Assembly (NCBI GenBank): GCA_017617575.1
Contig: JAFZVY010000029.1
Span: forward strand, 1 to 44,626
DNA: 44,626 nucleotides
From: Bacteroidaceae bacterium
Lineage (GTDB): Bacteria > Bacteroidota > Bacteroidia > Bacteroidales > Bacteroidaceae
Direction of reading: 5' to 3'
Below are positions 1 through 7,730 of this stretch, piece after piece. The position numbers were made by a program, and so were the translations under genes. Each line of letters starts with the position of its first letter. Position 1 is the first letter of the stretch. The notes beneath the pieces are model-generated. The model did no database searches, had not been told where the DNA came from, and saw only the letters and a list, made by a program, of their open reading frames with translations.

Positions 1-1
1 A

Positions 2-889
2 TTAGACAATATTTCTTTTTCCGTTCCAGATGGATCAATTTGTGCAATTGTTGGTCCTAATGGTGCGGGTAAGAGTACTTTGCTGAAAATTCTGACGAGA
101 ATTCTAAAATGTGATTCTGGTACAATTGCTTATAATCCTACGTTACCAACTAATTTATATAATCAAAAAATTGCGTATTTGCCAGAACAGAGAGGACTAT
201 ATACTGGTGTTGATATTGAGACTCAACTTGTTTTTTTTGCGGAGATAAGAGGACTAAATAAAAAACAGGCTCGTGAAAATGTAAATTATTGGCTTAAAAG
301 ATTTGGCATTGATAGCTGGAGATTTCGCCATGTTTCTGAGTTGTCAAAGGGAATGCAACAAAAGGTACAGTTTATTAGTTGTTTGGTAAGCAACCCTTCA
401 TTGATGTTTATGGACGAGCCTTTCTCAGGTGTTGATCCTGTTAATTTTAAGTTGTTTGCAGAAATACTTCTAGAATACCAGAAAGAACATGAAGCAACAG
501 TTGTTCTATCAACTCATAATATGAAGTCTGTAGAAGAATTATGTTCGGATGTTGTTATTATAAAAGACGGTAAAATTGAAATATCTGGAAATGTTAATGA
601 AGTGAAGCAAGCATATTCGAAGGGAAATTCATTGTTGTTGGACGTGAACATTGGAGACAATTTTGATTGTGTTAATGGTATATGCTCAAAGTTGAATAAT
701 AAGTTCCATATTATTACCTCAAATGTTGACCAAGGACATTTGTTCGTCGAAATTGTAGATTCTAGTTTGTCAAATTATTCAAAAAGTATGCAAAACGCTT
801 TGCAAACTTTAGAGGAATATGACGTGTATCAATGTTCTCGTAGAGTAATGTCTATGGAAGAAATTTTTATTGAATTAAACAAAAGATAA
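2..889 (+). CDS. ABC transporter ATP-binding protein, 5' partial
   Basis: The open frame enters from the left edge, so the true start lies outside; the first in-frame codons already read into the Walker A loop GPNGAGKST (about residues 18-26 of the visible part). The signature LSKGMQQK, Walker B LMFMDEPFSGVDP and the H-loop STHN follow in order, so the ATPase should be active. After the ATPase core there is a tail of about 110 residues like those of ABC-2 (NatA/CcmA/multidrug type) ATPases. It ends 11 bases before the permease gene and almost certainly pairs with it as an exporter. Codons are strongly A/T-ending, as in the next four genes. The substrate cannot be told from sequence; a peptide, lipid or drug export or self-immunity role is inferred from neighbours only. 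Confidence 0.93.
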   Translation, partial: LDNISFSVPDGSICAIVGPNGAGKSTLLKILTRILKCDSGTIAYNPTLPTNLYNQKIAYLPEQRGLYTGVDIETQLVFFAEIRGLNKKQARENVNYWLKRFGIDSWRFRHVSELSKGMQQKVQFISCLVSNPSLMFMDEPFSGVDPVNFKLFAEILLEYQKEHEATVVLSTHNMKSVEELCSDVVIIKDGKIEISGNVNEVKQAYSKGNSLLLDVNIGDNFDCVNGICSKLNNKFHIITSNVDQGHLFVEIVDSSLSNYSKSMQNALQTLEEYDVYQCSRRVMSMEEIFIELNKR

Positions 890-900
890 TATTTTCAATC

Positions 901-2106
901 ATGTTTAACAAAAGTTTATTTACCAGTGTTTTGAAATTTGAGCTTATGACTCAAATAAGAACAAAGTCTTTTTGGCTAATATCGCTTATTCCACCATTGG
1001 CCATGATTGTTATGTTTGTTGTCAATTACAATAGCGGGCACGTAGATTCAGTTTTGGTTGATAACAAAACAGATCTGTTTGAACCAATAGAGACAACTAA
1101 TAGTATGACTGTTTCGTATGGTTCAGATAATGATTGGCGTACTAATGGATATGATGCATGTGTGTTTTTGACTGATAGCAAAGATGGTAACATTAAGTGC
1201 AATATTATTTCCAAAAATATTTTATTGCCTGTTAACCAATTATCAATAAAAGATAACTTGGAGGTAAAGATGGCGGAATACAAATTGGGTGTAAACTTGG
1301 AAGAACTTAAAAAAAATGAAAGCAGAAAACTCTATATAGAATTACATAATGAGAATTCTAGATACAAACTTATGGGATTATCCCTGTCTGCGGTTTTTTT
1401 ATTGTATTTAATTGTCCTACAATTTGCAAGCTCAATTTTGAGAATGATAGGGAAAGAAAAGAAAAATAAGATTTGTGAAATACTTTTGTCTGCAATGTCA
1501 AGCAAAATGATAATGTCAGGAAAGCTGGTTGCATGTTTAATTGCTGCATTGTTACAGATGACATTGTGGTGTATAATTGCAGTTTCTGTTGTTTTTCTTT
1601 CTAAAGAAATGTCTATAATGTCATTTAACAATAATGCAATAGAAACATTACGCCTTATGATAACATCTGTTCCTTTTACACAATTAGTTGAGTTTGTTGT
1701 TTTGTATGTAATGTATCTTGTTGGAGGTTTTATGCTCTATTCAATATTATTTTCTATTATTGGTGCCATATCAAATGAGAATACAAACACACAACAATTC
1801 TCTTTGATTGTTACAATGCCGTTGTTACTATCATTCGTATATGTAATTAAGGATTTTGGAGCAGAAAGTAATATTTTAACTTCTCTATCTTATATTCCTT
1901 TATCAAGCCCTATAGCATCAATTCCTATATTTGCGAAACAAGGTGTCACAATGAATATTATATTATCATTGTTGATATTGTATTTGACAATTTACTTTGC
2001 ATTTAGATGTGCATGTGTTCTTTATGATAACGGGGCATTGGCAACGAAAAATAGAGTGACTCTAAAAACAATGAAAAGATGGATTTCTAAAGATCTGTTT
2101 AATTAA
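901..2106 (+). CDS. ABC-2 type transporter permease
   Basis: 401 residues. One membrane segment near the N-terminus (about residues 24-42) is followed by a polar extracytoplasmic domain (about 45-155) and then a cluster of about five hydrophobic segments from residue 158 onward. This is the NatB/ABC-2 permease layout. The stretch GKEKKNKICEILLSAMSS after the second helix matches the coupling region typical of ABC-2 permeases (E-x-L-L-S). It starts 11 bases after the ATPase stop and is followed 15 bases later by the beta-barrel gene, so one transcript is likely. The pair should form an inner-membrane exporter; what it exports is unknown. Confidence 0.88.
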   Translation: MFNKSLFTSVLKFELMTQIRTKSFWLISLIPPLAMIVMFVVNYNSGHVDSVLVDNKTDLFEPIETTNSMTVSYGSDNDWRTNGYDACVFLTDSKDGNIKCNIISKNILLPVNQLSIKDNLEVKMAEYKLGVNLEELKKNESRKLYIELHNENSRYKLMGLSLSAVFLLYLIVLQFASSILRMIGKEKKNKICEILLSAMSSKMIMSGKLVACLIAALLQMTLWCIIAVSVVFLSKEMSIMSFNNNAIETLRLMITSVPFTQLVEFVVLYVMYLVGGFMLYSILFSIIGAISNENTNTQQFSLIVTMPLLLSFVYVIKDFGAESNILTSLSYIPLSSPIASIPIFAKQGVTMNIILSLLILYLTIYFAFRCACVLYDNGALATKNRVTLKTMKRWISKDLFN

Positions 2107-2121
2107 ATTATCCATAAAAAT

Positions 2122-4743
2122 ATGAGAATATTATTCACATTAATATTCGTCTTGTGTTCGTATATTTTAGCGAGTGGACAAGGACATGTGAGTGGTAAAG
2201 TGTTTGATAACGACTCATGTGTTCTTGCCACGGCTAAAGTTATATTGCTCCATCAAAAAGACACAAGTATTGCTCAGATGACATATACGGATGATGATGG
2301 AAAGTTTGTCTTTGATGGAGTGGTTAAAGGAAGCTACTATGTTAAGGCTACTTATCTTAGTAGTAGTACGGCTCTGAAAAAAATAATAATCTGGAACCAA
2401 TCAAAAATCAATATTGAGTTATTTATTGATGATGCTCAACAGTTACAAGAGGTAAAAGTCGTTTCTACTGGCATTAATGTTAGTGGTGATACTACAACAT
2501 ATATTGTAAATCATTTCGTGTCAGGAAGCGAAAGGAATCTTAAAGATGTTCTTAATCAATTGCCAAATGTCAGGGTTGATGAAAATTCTAAGAGTATAAC
2601 GGCTAATGGCAAGCATGTAAGTCGTATCTTATTGGAAGGCCAGGATTTATTTCAGGGTAACACATCTATTCCTATGGATAATATTTCTGCCAATTCGGTA
2701 AGAAAGGTTGATGTTATTGACAATTACTCTGAATACAATATCTTTGATGGCTTTAAGACATCAAATGAAACTGTGGTAAATGTAGGCTTTGACGAAAAAT
2801 CACGTAACAGGATAAAAGGTGAAATAGAAGGGTATGGAGGGGTTGTAAATAAATATAAGATGCGTAATTCCTCAATTTATATTGGAAGCAAAAAAATGTT
2901 ATCAACAATTGTGTCTTCAAATAATGTTGGTGAACGCTTACTTTCATTCCAGGATATTATCCAGTTCAATGGTGGATATAAAAATCTATTGAGCGGAGAG
3001 AGTCCGACGGAAGAACTCTCTAAACAACTTGAGGATTATTCTGCATTTACAAATAATAAAAAGGATATTACTCAACGAAATAACAGCATGGCTGCGCTGA
3101 ATTATATCAATATCCCAAACGACAAAATCAAGATATCTTTTAGTGGAGTATATGGATATGATTTCTATCGTTCTCATAAGGAGATCGACTATGAGTATAT
3201 GTCAGGATTTAATTATCATGAAAGTTTAACAGAAAAGTCAGGACAGCATAATGGCTTGATGAATCTTAAAATGAGTTATATCCCGAATAAGAATTTTAGT
3301 ATTATATATACAGGAAACATGATAAATGCTTCACAAGATAAAAGCGGTAATAATGAATTAGGGTATAATCCTGTATCATACAACTCATTGTCACATATTT
3401 TATCTATTAATAATGCTGTTGTTTTAGCACAACGCTTGGGTAAAAATCTTTTGAGTTTCTCAATCAATCAGACTTTAAAAAATAATAATGAAAGGTATGA
3501 TTTCAAAAGTTCGGATTTATCATTTCTTAAAGGATTGAATCTTGACGACAAACGTGATTTTTATTATGAAAATGACAATAAGGCGATATCCATGCAATTG
3601 TTCTATATGTATAGAATAAATGATGCTTATTATTTGCGTCTGGCTGTTAATGGGGATTTAGAGAAACAAAACTTGTGCGCTTTTGATTGTGAACAGTATT
3701 CTATAAAAGATGAAAATGAGAACTCGGAATTAAATTACTCAAGTTTGTTTTCTGATGTACAAATAGGGCGAGACAGGGGCAAATTTGTTTATTCTGTAAG
3801 ATTGCGTTATATTCACAATAATGTGTGTACAAATATAAAAAAAGATTTTAATGACAATAAATCGAATGTTTTCTCTCCATTCATCCAGGCAAAGTACCAG
3901 TTTACGCCATTCCATTATATTATGACAAATTACAAATATGGAACAAACAGAAATTCAATTATGAATCTTTTTGACGGTCAATGGCTAAAGAGCTATAATC
4001 AACTGTATAAAAGTTCGGCTAATCGTTTCTTCAGTTCGTCACATAAGATATCATGTTCTCATTTGTTGTCATTACAATATAGTGGTTGGAATTTTCTTAA
4101 CACTTTGTCGTATGAATTCATAAATAATCCTATTTGCAATAATAACATACAGGAAGGAGTACTAAATATTACGGAGAAAAAAATAGGAGCCAAAGAGACA
4201 TCATTATCATTTATGTCGTCAGTTGAATATAAATTTGTTGATTTACCATTAAATATCAGGTATAATGTAAATTATAATCAGACACATTCTCCTATGCTTA
4301 ATGCTGGCACTCTTTATAATACGACCTCGAATAATGTTCAAATGATGTTGCAATTGAGAACATTTTTCAAGAAAGGGTTTAATTGTAAAATGGAATGGTC
4401 GGCTTTGAATATGAAATATTCAGGAACACCAACTGAAAATAAATATATGACAAATGATATTCTTGCATTAGTATCATGGCAAAACAAGGATATTTATGCG
4501 GATTTTAATGCTAAACTAAAGACATTCAATCTTAATCAGACAAAGACAAATAATGTATATTATGGCTTTGATTTCAGGTATAACATGTCAAAAAAACTCG
4601 TTTTAGAAGTATCTGGAACGGATATACTACACATAAACGAACGAAGACAATTGGTAGGAAATATATCATCTTATTATCTGTCTAAAAGTCTTACTTGGCA
4701 TTTGCCTGGTCATATTATTGCTGGAATAACAATGAAATATTAA
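2122..4743 (+). CDS. outer membrane beta-barrel protein with carboxypeptidase-regulatory-like domain
   Basis: 873 residues with a signal peptide ending near ILASGQ. Next comes a CarboxypepD_reg-like beta domain (about 22-110, GKVFDNDS...DDDGKFVFDGVVKGSYYVKA) and a plug-like region (about 115-230, containing LKDVLNQLPNVRVDE and the GFKTSNETVVNV stretch). The rest is a long barrel rich in aromatic/polar alternation, ending in a strand closing with MKY. This is the OMP_b-brl family of Bacteroidota, related to TonB-dependent receptors. No clear TonB box is visible. It sits directly between the ABC permease and a GLPGLI gene, an arrangement that suggests a trans-envelope export or uptake unit. The substrate is unknown. 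Confidence 0.85.
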   Translation: MRILFTLIFVLCSYILASGQGHVSGKVFDNDSCVLATAKVILLHQKDTSIAQMTYTDDDGKFVFDGVVKGSYYVKATYLSSSTALKKIIIWNQSKINIELFIDDAQQLQEVKVVSTGINVSGDTTTYIVNHFVSGSERNLKDVLNQLPNVRVDENSKSITANGKHVSRILLEGQDLFQGNTSIPMDNISANSVRKVDVIDNYSEYNIFDGFKTSNETVVNVGFDEKSRNRIKGEIEGYGGVVNKYKMRNSSIYIGSKKMLSTIVSSNNVGERLLSFQDIIQFNGGYKNLLSGESPTEELSKQLEDYSAFTNNKKDITQRNNSMAALNYINIPNDKIKISFSGVYGYDFYRSHKEIDYEYMSGFNYHESLTEKSGQHNGLMNLKMSYIPNKNFSIIYTGNMINASQDKSGNNELGYNPVSYNSLSHILSINNAVVLAQRLGKNLLSFSINQTLKNNNERYDFKSSDLSFLKGLNLDDKRDFYYENDNKAISMQLFYMYRINDAYYLRLAVNGDLEKQNLCAFDCEQYSIKDENENSELNYSSLFSDVQIGRDRGKFVYSVRLRYIHNNVCTNIKKDFNDNKSNVFSPFIQAKYQFTPFHYIMTNYKYGTNRNSIMNLFDGQWLKSYNQLYKSSANRFFSSSHKISCSHLLSLQYSGWNFLNTLSYEFINNPICNNNIQEGVLNITEKKIGAKETSLSFMSSVEYKFVDLPLNIRYNVNYNQTHSPMLNAGTLYNTTSNNVQMMLQLRTFFKKGFNCKMEWSALNMKYSGTPTENKYMTNDILALVSWQNKDIYADFNAKLKTFNLNQTKTNNVYYGFDFRYNMSKKLVLEVSGTDILHINERRQLVGNISSYYLSKSLTWHLPGHIIAGITMKY

Positions 4744-4769
4744 ATAAACATTTTATAAGATAAGTTAAC

Positions 4770-5477
4770 ATGAAAAAATTATTCTCTCTACTTGCCATAA
4801 CTCTTCAGATGGTTATGGCTCATGCACAGGAATTAACTGTGACATATCAGGCTGTATATAACAGCGATTCTCCAGACTTGTTTGCAACTGCTGGATTAAA
4901 TGAACAAATGAGAAGCAGTCTTGCTAATGCATACAAGGATGTAGTAATGAATTATAGACTTAAATTCAAGGACAATGAGAGTGAGTATCGTTTGATTCCT
5001 GGTGAAGGAAAACAGGAAATCACTTTTATGGGCCAAACAATAGATGTAAATGCTGCAGCATTGGCACAAGCGCAGAATTATACATATAAGAATCATAATG
5101 AGGGCGTCATTCTAGATAAAACTTCTGTCTTTGGAAAGGAATATATTGTCGTAGATAGTATTCGTTCTTCAGACTTCACTGAGGTTAAAGGTGAAAAGAA
5201 AATCATCCTTGGGTTTGAATGTATTAAGGCTGTTTCTTCAGATAAAAAAACAACCATTTGGTACACTCCACATATTCCGCTTAAAGATGAACCAATTGCA
5301 TGTGGTCTAAACGGGTTGGTATTACAATTTGACAATGGACAACAAACATATACTGCAACTGAGATAAACGATGTGGTAGAAGGTGATATTATAAAGCCAA
5401 CAGAAGGAAAGGTTATAAATAAAGCCGACTTTACAGAAATGGTTAATAAGAGAGTCGAAATGATGAAGCGTAACTGA
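4770..5477 (+). CDS. GLPGLI family protein
   Basis: 235 residues with an N-terminal signal peptide (about 1-19, ending VMAHAQ). The family is named after a motif near the C-terminal third that here reads GLNGLVLQF, preceded by the usual KIILGFECIKA and TIWYTPHIPL segments. GLPGLI proteins are secreted or periplasmic proteins of Bacteroidota with no proven function; they commonly follow an outer-membrane barrel gene, as here (26-base gap). The gene is AT-rich like its upstream neighbours and is followed by a strong hairpin. Confidence 0.9.
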   Translation: MKKLFSLLAITLQMVMAHAQELTVTYQAVYNSDSPDLFATAGLNEQMRSSLANAYKDVVMNYRLKFKDNESEYRLIPGEGKQEITFMGQTIDVNAAALAQAQNYTYKNHNEGVILDKTSVFGKEYIVVDSIRSSDFTEVKGEKKIILGFECIKAVSSDKKTTIWYTPHIPLKDEPIACGLNGLVLQFDNGQQTYTATEINDVVEGDIIKPTEGKVINKADFTEMVNKRVEMMKRN

Positions 5478-5533
5478 TATGTTTTGATAAAATCGTCTGA
5501 TTTACTAAAAAGACACATAAATCTTTTTTAGAG

Positions 5534-5562
5534 GGCTGTGGTAAAAACCTTTTACCACAGCC
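5534..5562 (+). terminator. perfect hairpin between GLPGLI gene and membrane-protein gene
   Basis: GGCTGTGGTAAAA pairs with TTTTACCACAGCC across a 3-base loop, a perfect 13-bp stem. It is not followed by a long T run on the plus strand, so it may be a weak terminator or attenuator. It ends 16 bases before the next start codon and so occupies the place where a ribosome would load. Confidence 0.6.
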
Positions 5563-5578
5563 TATAAATGTTATTGTT

Positions 5579-6253
5579 ATGATATACAGATTAAATGATT
5601 CGGATATTGTATTATGGACAACTGTTTGTTCCATATTGTTTTTGACGTTTTCTTTTGTTACCCTTAATCAAAAGAAAATGGCTGTTTTTATGAATTACTA
5701 TACTTTTGATTTGGATTGTTTGGGATATGTTTTCCTGATTCAAACGATGGGTGTTCTTCTTCTATATATTCCGATAAAAACAATTTTTGAGATAGATGGA
5801 TTCAATTATAATTCGCCATTACAATTTCTGAATTATTGCATCTTGTTCCCTATGATAATAGAATTTATTGTATGTGGTTTGTTCCTAAGATTCGTATCAC
5901 TATATATGAACAAGTTAGTTGCAATAGTCGGAAGCGCATTGTTAATATCCATGTTGCAAGAACAGGGTATGCTGATAATAGTATTTTGGGTAATATCTTT
6001 GTCCACTTGCATGGTATTCTATAAGAACCACAGCTTGATTTTCGTCATGTTTATGCATTCTATGACTAATCTTGTAATATTCTTGTTAAATAATCTCTCA
6101 TTATTAGGTGCTACCATACCGCTAAATAATGAAATACTTTTTGTAATATTTACAATAGGAATGTTGCTATATATTTATTCTGTATATCTTATAGGAAAGA
6201 GAAATGTTCATTCCATATTTCGCATTATCCAAAGGTTGAGGAAACGGTCATAG
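5579..6253 (+). CDS. CPBP-like (Abi) multipass membrane protein, degenerate
   Basis: 224 residues with about seven hydrophobic segments. Two pieces recall the CPBP intramembrane protease family: PMIIEFIVCGLFLRF where active members have EE...R, and FVMFMHSMTNLVIFLL where they have a conserved H and N. Of motif 1 only one E is present and the arginine position is C, so proteolytic activity is doubtful. CPBP proteins often serve as bacteriocin immunity or peptide-maturation proteins, which would suit the block; that is inference. The last 15 codons (6208-6253) are antisense to the end of a decayed ATPase gene, so the present C-terminus (IQRLRKRS) was probably gained when the block joined that sequence. 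Confidence 0.6.
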   Translation: MIYRLNDSDIVLWTTVCSILFLTFSFVTLNQKKMAVFMNYYTFDLDCLGYVFLIQTMGVLLLYIPIKTIFEIDGFNYNSPLQFLNYCILFPMIIEFIVCGLFLRFVSLYMNKLVAIVGSALLISMLQEQGMLIIVFWVISLSTCMVFYKNHSLIFVMFMHSMTNLVIFLLNNLSLLGATIPLNNEILFVIFTIGMLLYIYSVYLIGKRNVHSIFRIIQRLRKRS

Positions 6254-6333
6254 ACGATGTATGAGCCATCTTCCTCACGTGTGACGAAATCGTGCTCAAG
6301 GTGTATGGCTGTCGCAGAAGTATTCTGGCGAAA
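6208..6333 (-). pseudogene. C-terminal fossil of an AAA (archaeal-type) ATPase
   Basis: Read on the minus strand, 41 codons before a TGA at 6208-6210 encode a protein-like run containing HLEHDFVTREEDGSY followed by IVYDRFLNLWIMR. This resembles the winged-helix and final segment of archaeal-type ATPases (pfam01637-like), where a line such as 'L-x-x-x-x-L-V-x-R-...-D-G-x-Y-x-V-Y-D-R-F-x-x-x-W' is common. No start codon or ATPase core is present, and an in-frame stop lies a few codons upstream. The remnant overlaps the 3' end of the membrane-protein gene and marks a junction. The family assignment rests on a short segment. Confidence 0.5.
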
Positions 6334-6445
6334 TAGGGTCTTCTATGATAAATGGATTGTCTTGATATATAATAGTTTATTTTATTATGGTTTTTACGTT
6401 ACGTAAATTTCATAATGCAAAGGTTGAGAGATGAAGGCGATAAAA

Positions 6446-6483
6446 CAAAGGCTGCAAAGGGTTTGTTTCCATTGCAGCCTTTG
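6446..6483. terminator. inverted repeat CAAAGGCTGCAA / TTGCAGCCTTTG
   Basis: A perfect 12-bp inverted repeat (arms 6446-6457 and 6472-6483) with a 14-base loop. The same GGCTG/CAGCC core recurs in the hairpins at 5534 and 7466, so it looks like a local terminator style. No long T run follows on either strand. Confidence 0.45.
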
Positions 6484-6520
6484 ACATGACAGGTGTTCTT
6501 CTGTCTGCCCATCTAAGGTT

Positions 6521-6725
6521 ATGACTCTTATGTGACTCCGATGTAAGTCCGTTGTTCCTCTGCTATTTTGCAGACAAGTAGCAGATTTTCAACGAATGTA
6601 TAAGAGACCGATAAGAGAAATCGATAAAGATGGTGGATTTTTACTCCTCCCAAATTGTCCTAAAGTTCATAGTCAGTACTTCGTCTATAGTTAGTCAGTA
6701 CTTTGACGGTACTTCGGCAGTACCC
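6521..6725. repeat. two 11-bp phased motif arrays in a long gap
   Basis: The gap 6254-6903 has no intact gene. Within it, TGACTC starts at 6522 and 6533 with TAAGTCC at 6544, GCAGA at 6570 and 6581, and TAAGAG at 6601 and 6612. A second array has AGTTCAT 6664, AGTACTT 6675, a decayed unit 6686, AGTACTT 6697, GGTACTT 6708 and AGTACCC 6719. The step is 11 bp throughout each run. The remainder of the gap holds the ATPase fossil, an inverted repeat and a promoter. Confidence 0.65.
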
Positions 6726-6865
6726 GATTTATAGCAAGAAGCGAAATAAGGTTGTCTTTTTCATATTTTCTTCATCAGAGACATTTCCACATCAAATTTG
6801 CCGCCAAGCGGCCTGTTAGAAAAACATGGGGAAAACCAAAGAAAACAAAAGAAAACCTATTCTTT

Positions 6866-6889
6866 ATTGGTAAAATATTCATAATTTTG
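6866..6889 (+). promoter_or_regulatory. Bacteroidota-type promoter for the DUF3791-like gene
   Basis: A -7 element TAATTTTG (TAnnTTTG form), followed by CAGC, lies about 15 bases upstream of the start at 6904. A TTGG sequence roughly 18 bases further upstream can serve as the -33 element. The short leader agrees with the first ATG as the start. Confidence 0.6.
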
Positions 6890-6903
6890 CAGCAACAACA
6901 AAA

Positions 6904-7185
6904 ATGCATGGAATTATGATGAATCTTGCAGACTTAAAATACACATACAATCTTTCATTGGAAGAATGTAAAGCCATATTTGTCGCATCGTGCATAGAGA
7001 CCGCAGCCAAGGCTACAGGCATGACCTCCGATGCGATGTACAGACGTATGGTACGAATAGGGCTAATCAAAGACTACATATTGCCATGCTATAATGTGCT
7101 GCACTCAGAGAGTCGTCAGAACATAACAGAAGATATTCTAAAGACCATAGAAATATGGGAAAAGAAGAAAGGAGTGCAAGCATGA
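6904..7185 (+). CDS. small DUF3791-like protein
   Basis: 93 residues, no signal peptide, predicted mostly helical. The pattern (KAIFVASCIETAAKATG, then an I-x-x-Y-I-L-P-C-Y-x-V-L-H-S run and an acidic C-terminal helix) resembles DUF3791 proteins, which usually show 'YL...YDVLHTQ' followed by an acidic helix. DUF3791 genes are often paired with DUF3990 genes in toxin-antitoxin-like modules; no DUF3990 gene is here. Its stop overlaps an ATG (ATGA at 7182-7185) that opens a frame of only 14 codons. An alternative start is the ATG at 6919. Confidence 0.6.
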   Translation: MHGIMMNLADLKYTYNLSLEECKAIFVASCIETAAKATGMTSDAMYRRMVRIGLIKDYILPCYNVLHSESRQNITEDILKTIEIWEKKKGVQA

Positions 7186-7226
7186 AACAATCAGATATGC
7201 ATACTCAACCAAGATATAATAGATAA
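7182..7226 (+). pseudogene. 14-codon coupled ORF, possible stub of a lost gene
   Basis: The ATG overlaps the upstream stop (ATGA), the usual sign of translational coupling in this window (also seen at 14167, 23264, 34825 and 35280). The frame closes after 14 codons at TAA 7224-7226. It may be the remaining 5' end of a deleted partner gene, or a short coupled peptide. The sequence is too short to assign. Confidence 0.3.
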
Positions 7227-7255
7227 ACATTTGACATTCACACAAACCGTACAAC

Positions 7256-7465
7256 ATGCTTAACGACTTGAATATGTGGAATAAGATTGGACGAATTGTT
7301 TCCCAACTGGCCACAACACTCAATATAGACATAGAAAAGGCTCTGGATATGTTTTATACTTCGGACACTTGCCGCAAACTACATGACAAGGAAACTGGAT
7401 TGTATCTTCTTGCCGATGCTTGTATTGTGGATGACATAATAAAAGAGTTAAACAAATCAAAATAA
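7256..7465 (+). CDS. small helical protein, DUF3791-neighbour type
   Basis: 69 residues, no signal peptide. It has a helix-rich pattern with ALDMFYTSDTCRKLHDKETGLYL, similar to small proteins found beside DUF3791/DUF3990 genes in gut Bacteroidota and Firmicutes ('F..S.....L.d..tGLy'). It lies 70 bases after the DUF3791-like gene and ends just before a terminator hairpin, so the two probably share a transcript. Function unknown; a regulator or antitoxin-like role is only a guess from company. Confidence 0.5.
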   Translation: MLNDLNMWNKIGRIVSQLATTLNIDIEKALDMFYTSDTCRKLHDKETGLYLLADACIVDDIIKELNKSK

Positions 7466-7496
7466 AAAGGCTGCGGGGAGATTCCTCACAGCCTTT
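7466..7496 (+). terminator. terminator after the small-gene pair
   Basis: AAAGGCTG pairs with CAGCCTTT, extended inside by GGGGA/CCTC-type pairing, immediately after the stop at 7465. TAATATTTTG follows the stem. It shares the GGCTG core with the hairpins at 5534 and 6446. Confidence 0.7.
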
Positions 7497-7526
7497 AATA
7501 TTTTGTGTGTTACATTAAATTGAGTA

Positions 7527-7715
7527 GTTAACTGGAGTTAACAGGTAGTTAACAAGGAGTTAACGGACGATACTCAGAGTGAATCTCAAATTTCCAAATT
7601 TATAATTTATGCCTTTGGTTCATATAGGAACGCATAAATTTGAAATGATAAATTTGATATGGACGATGGTCATTTGTCCGTTAACTCCCCATAACTCCCG
7701 TTAACTTCGGTTAAC
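7527..7715. repeat. mirrored GTTAAC arrays flanking an AT-rich inverted repeat
   Basis: GTTAAC starts at 7527, 7537, 7548 and 7559. After an AT-rich inverted repeat (7584-7658), the other arm has GTTAAC at 7680, 7700 and 7710 with a degenerate copy (ATAAC) at about 7690. Spacing is 10-11 bp on both sides, about one helical turn. The arms lie between the terminator at 7496 and the 3' end of pyrG, so they are in the trailer of pyrG and of the small-gene pair. The central part is related to the repeat at 21029-21193. Confidence 0.75.
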
Positions 7716-7730
7716 TCCAAGAATAATGAG

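Noticed and set aside
6411-6440. Second CAAAGGTTGAG sequence, similar to part of the ATPase fossil at 6229
   Set aside because: Only 11 bases match exactly and the surrounding frame is not protein-like, so a duplication of the fossil is not supported.
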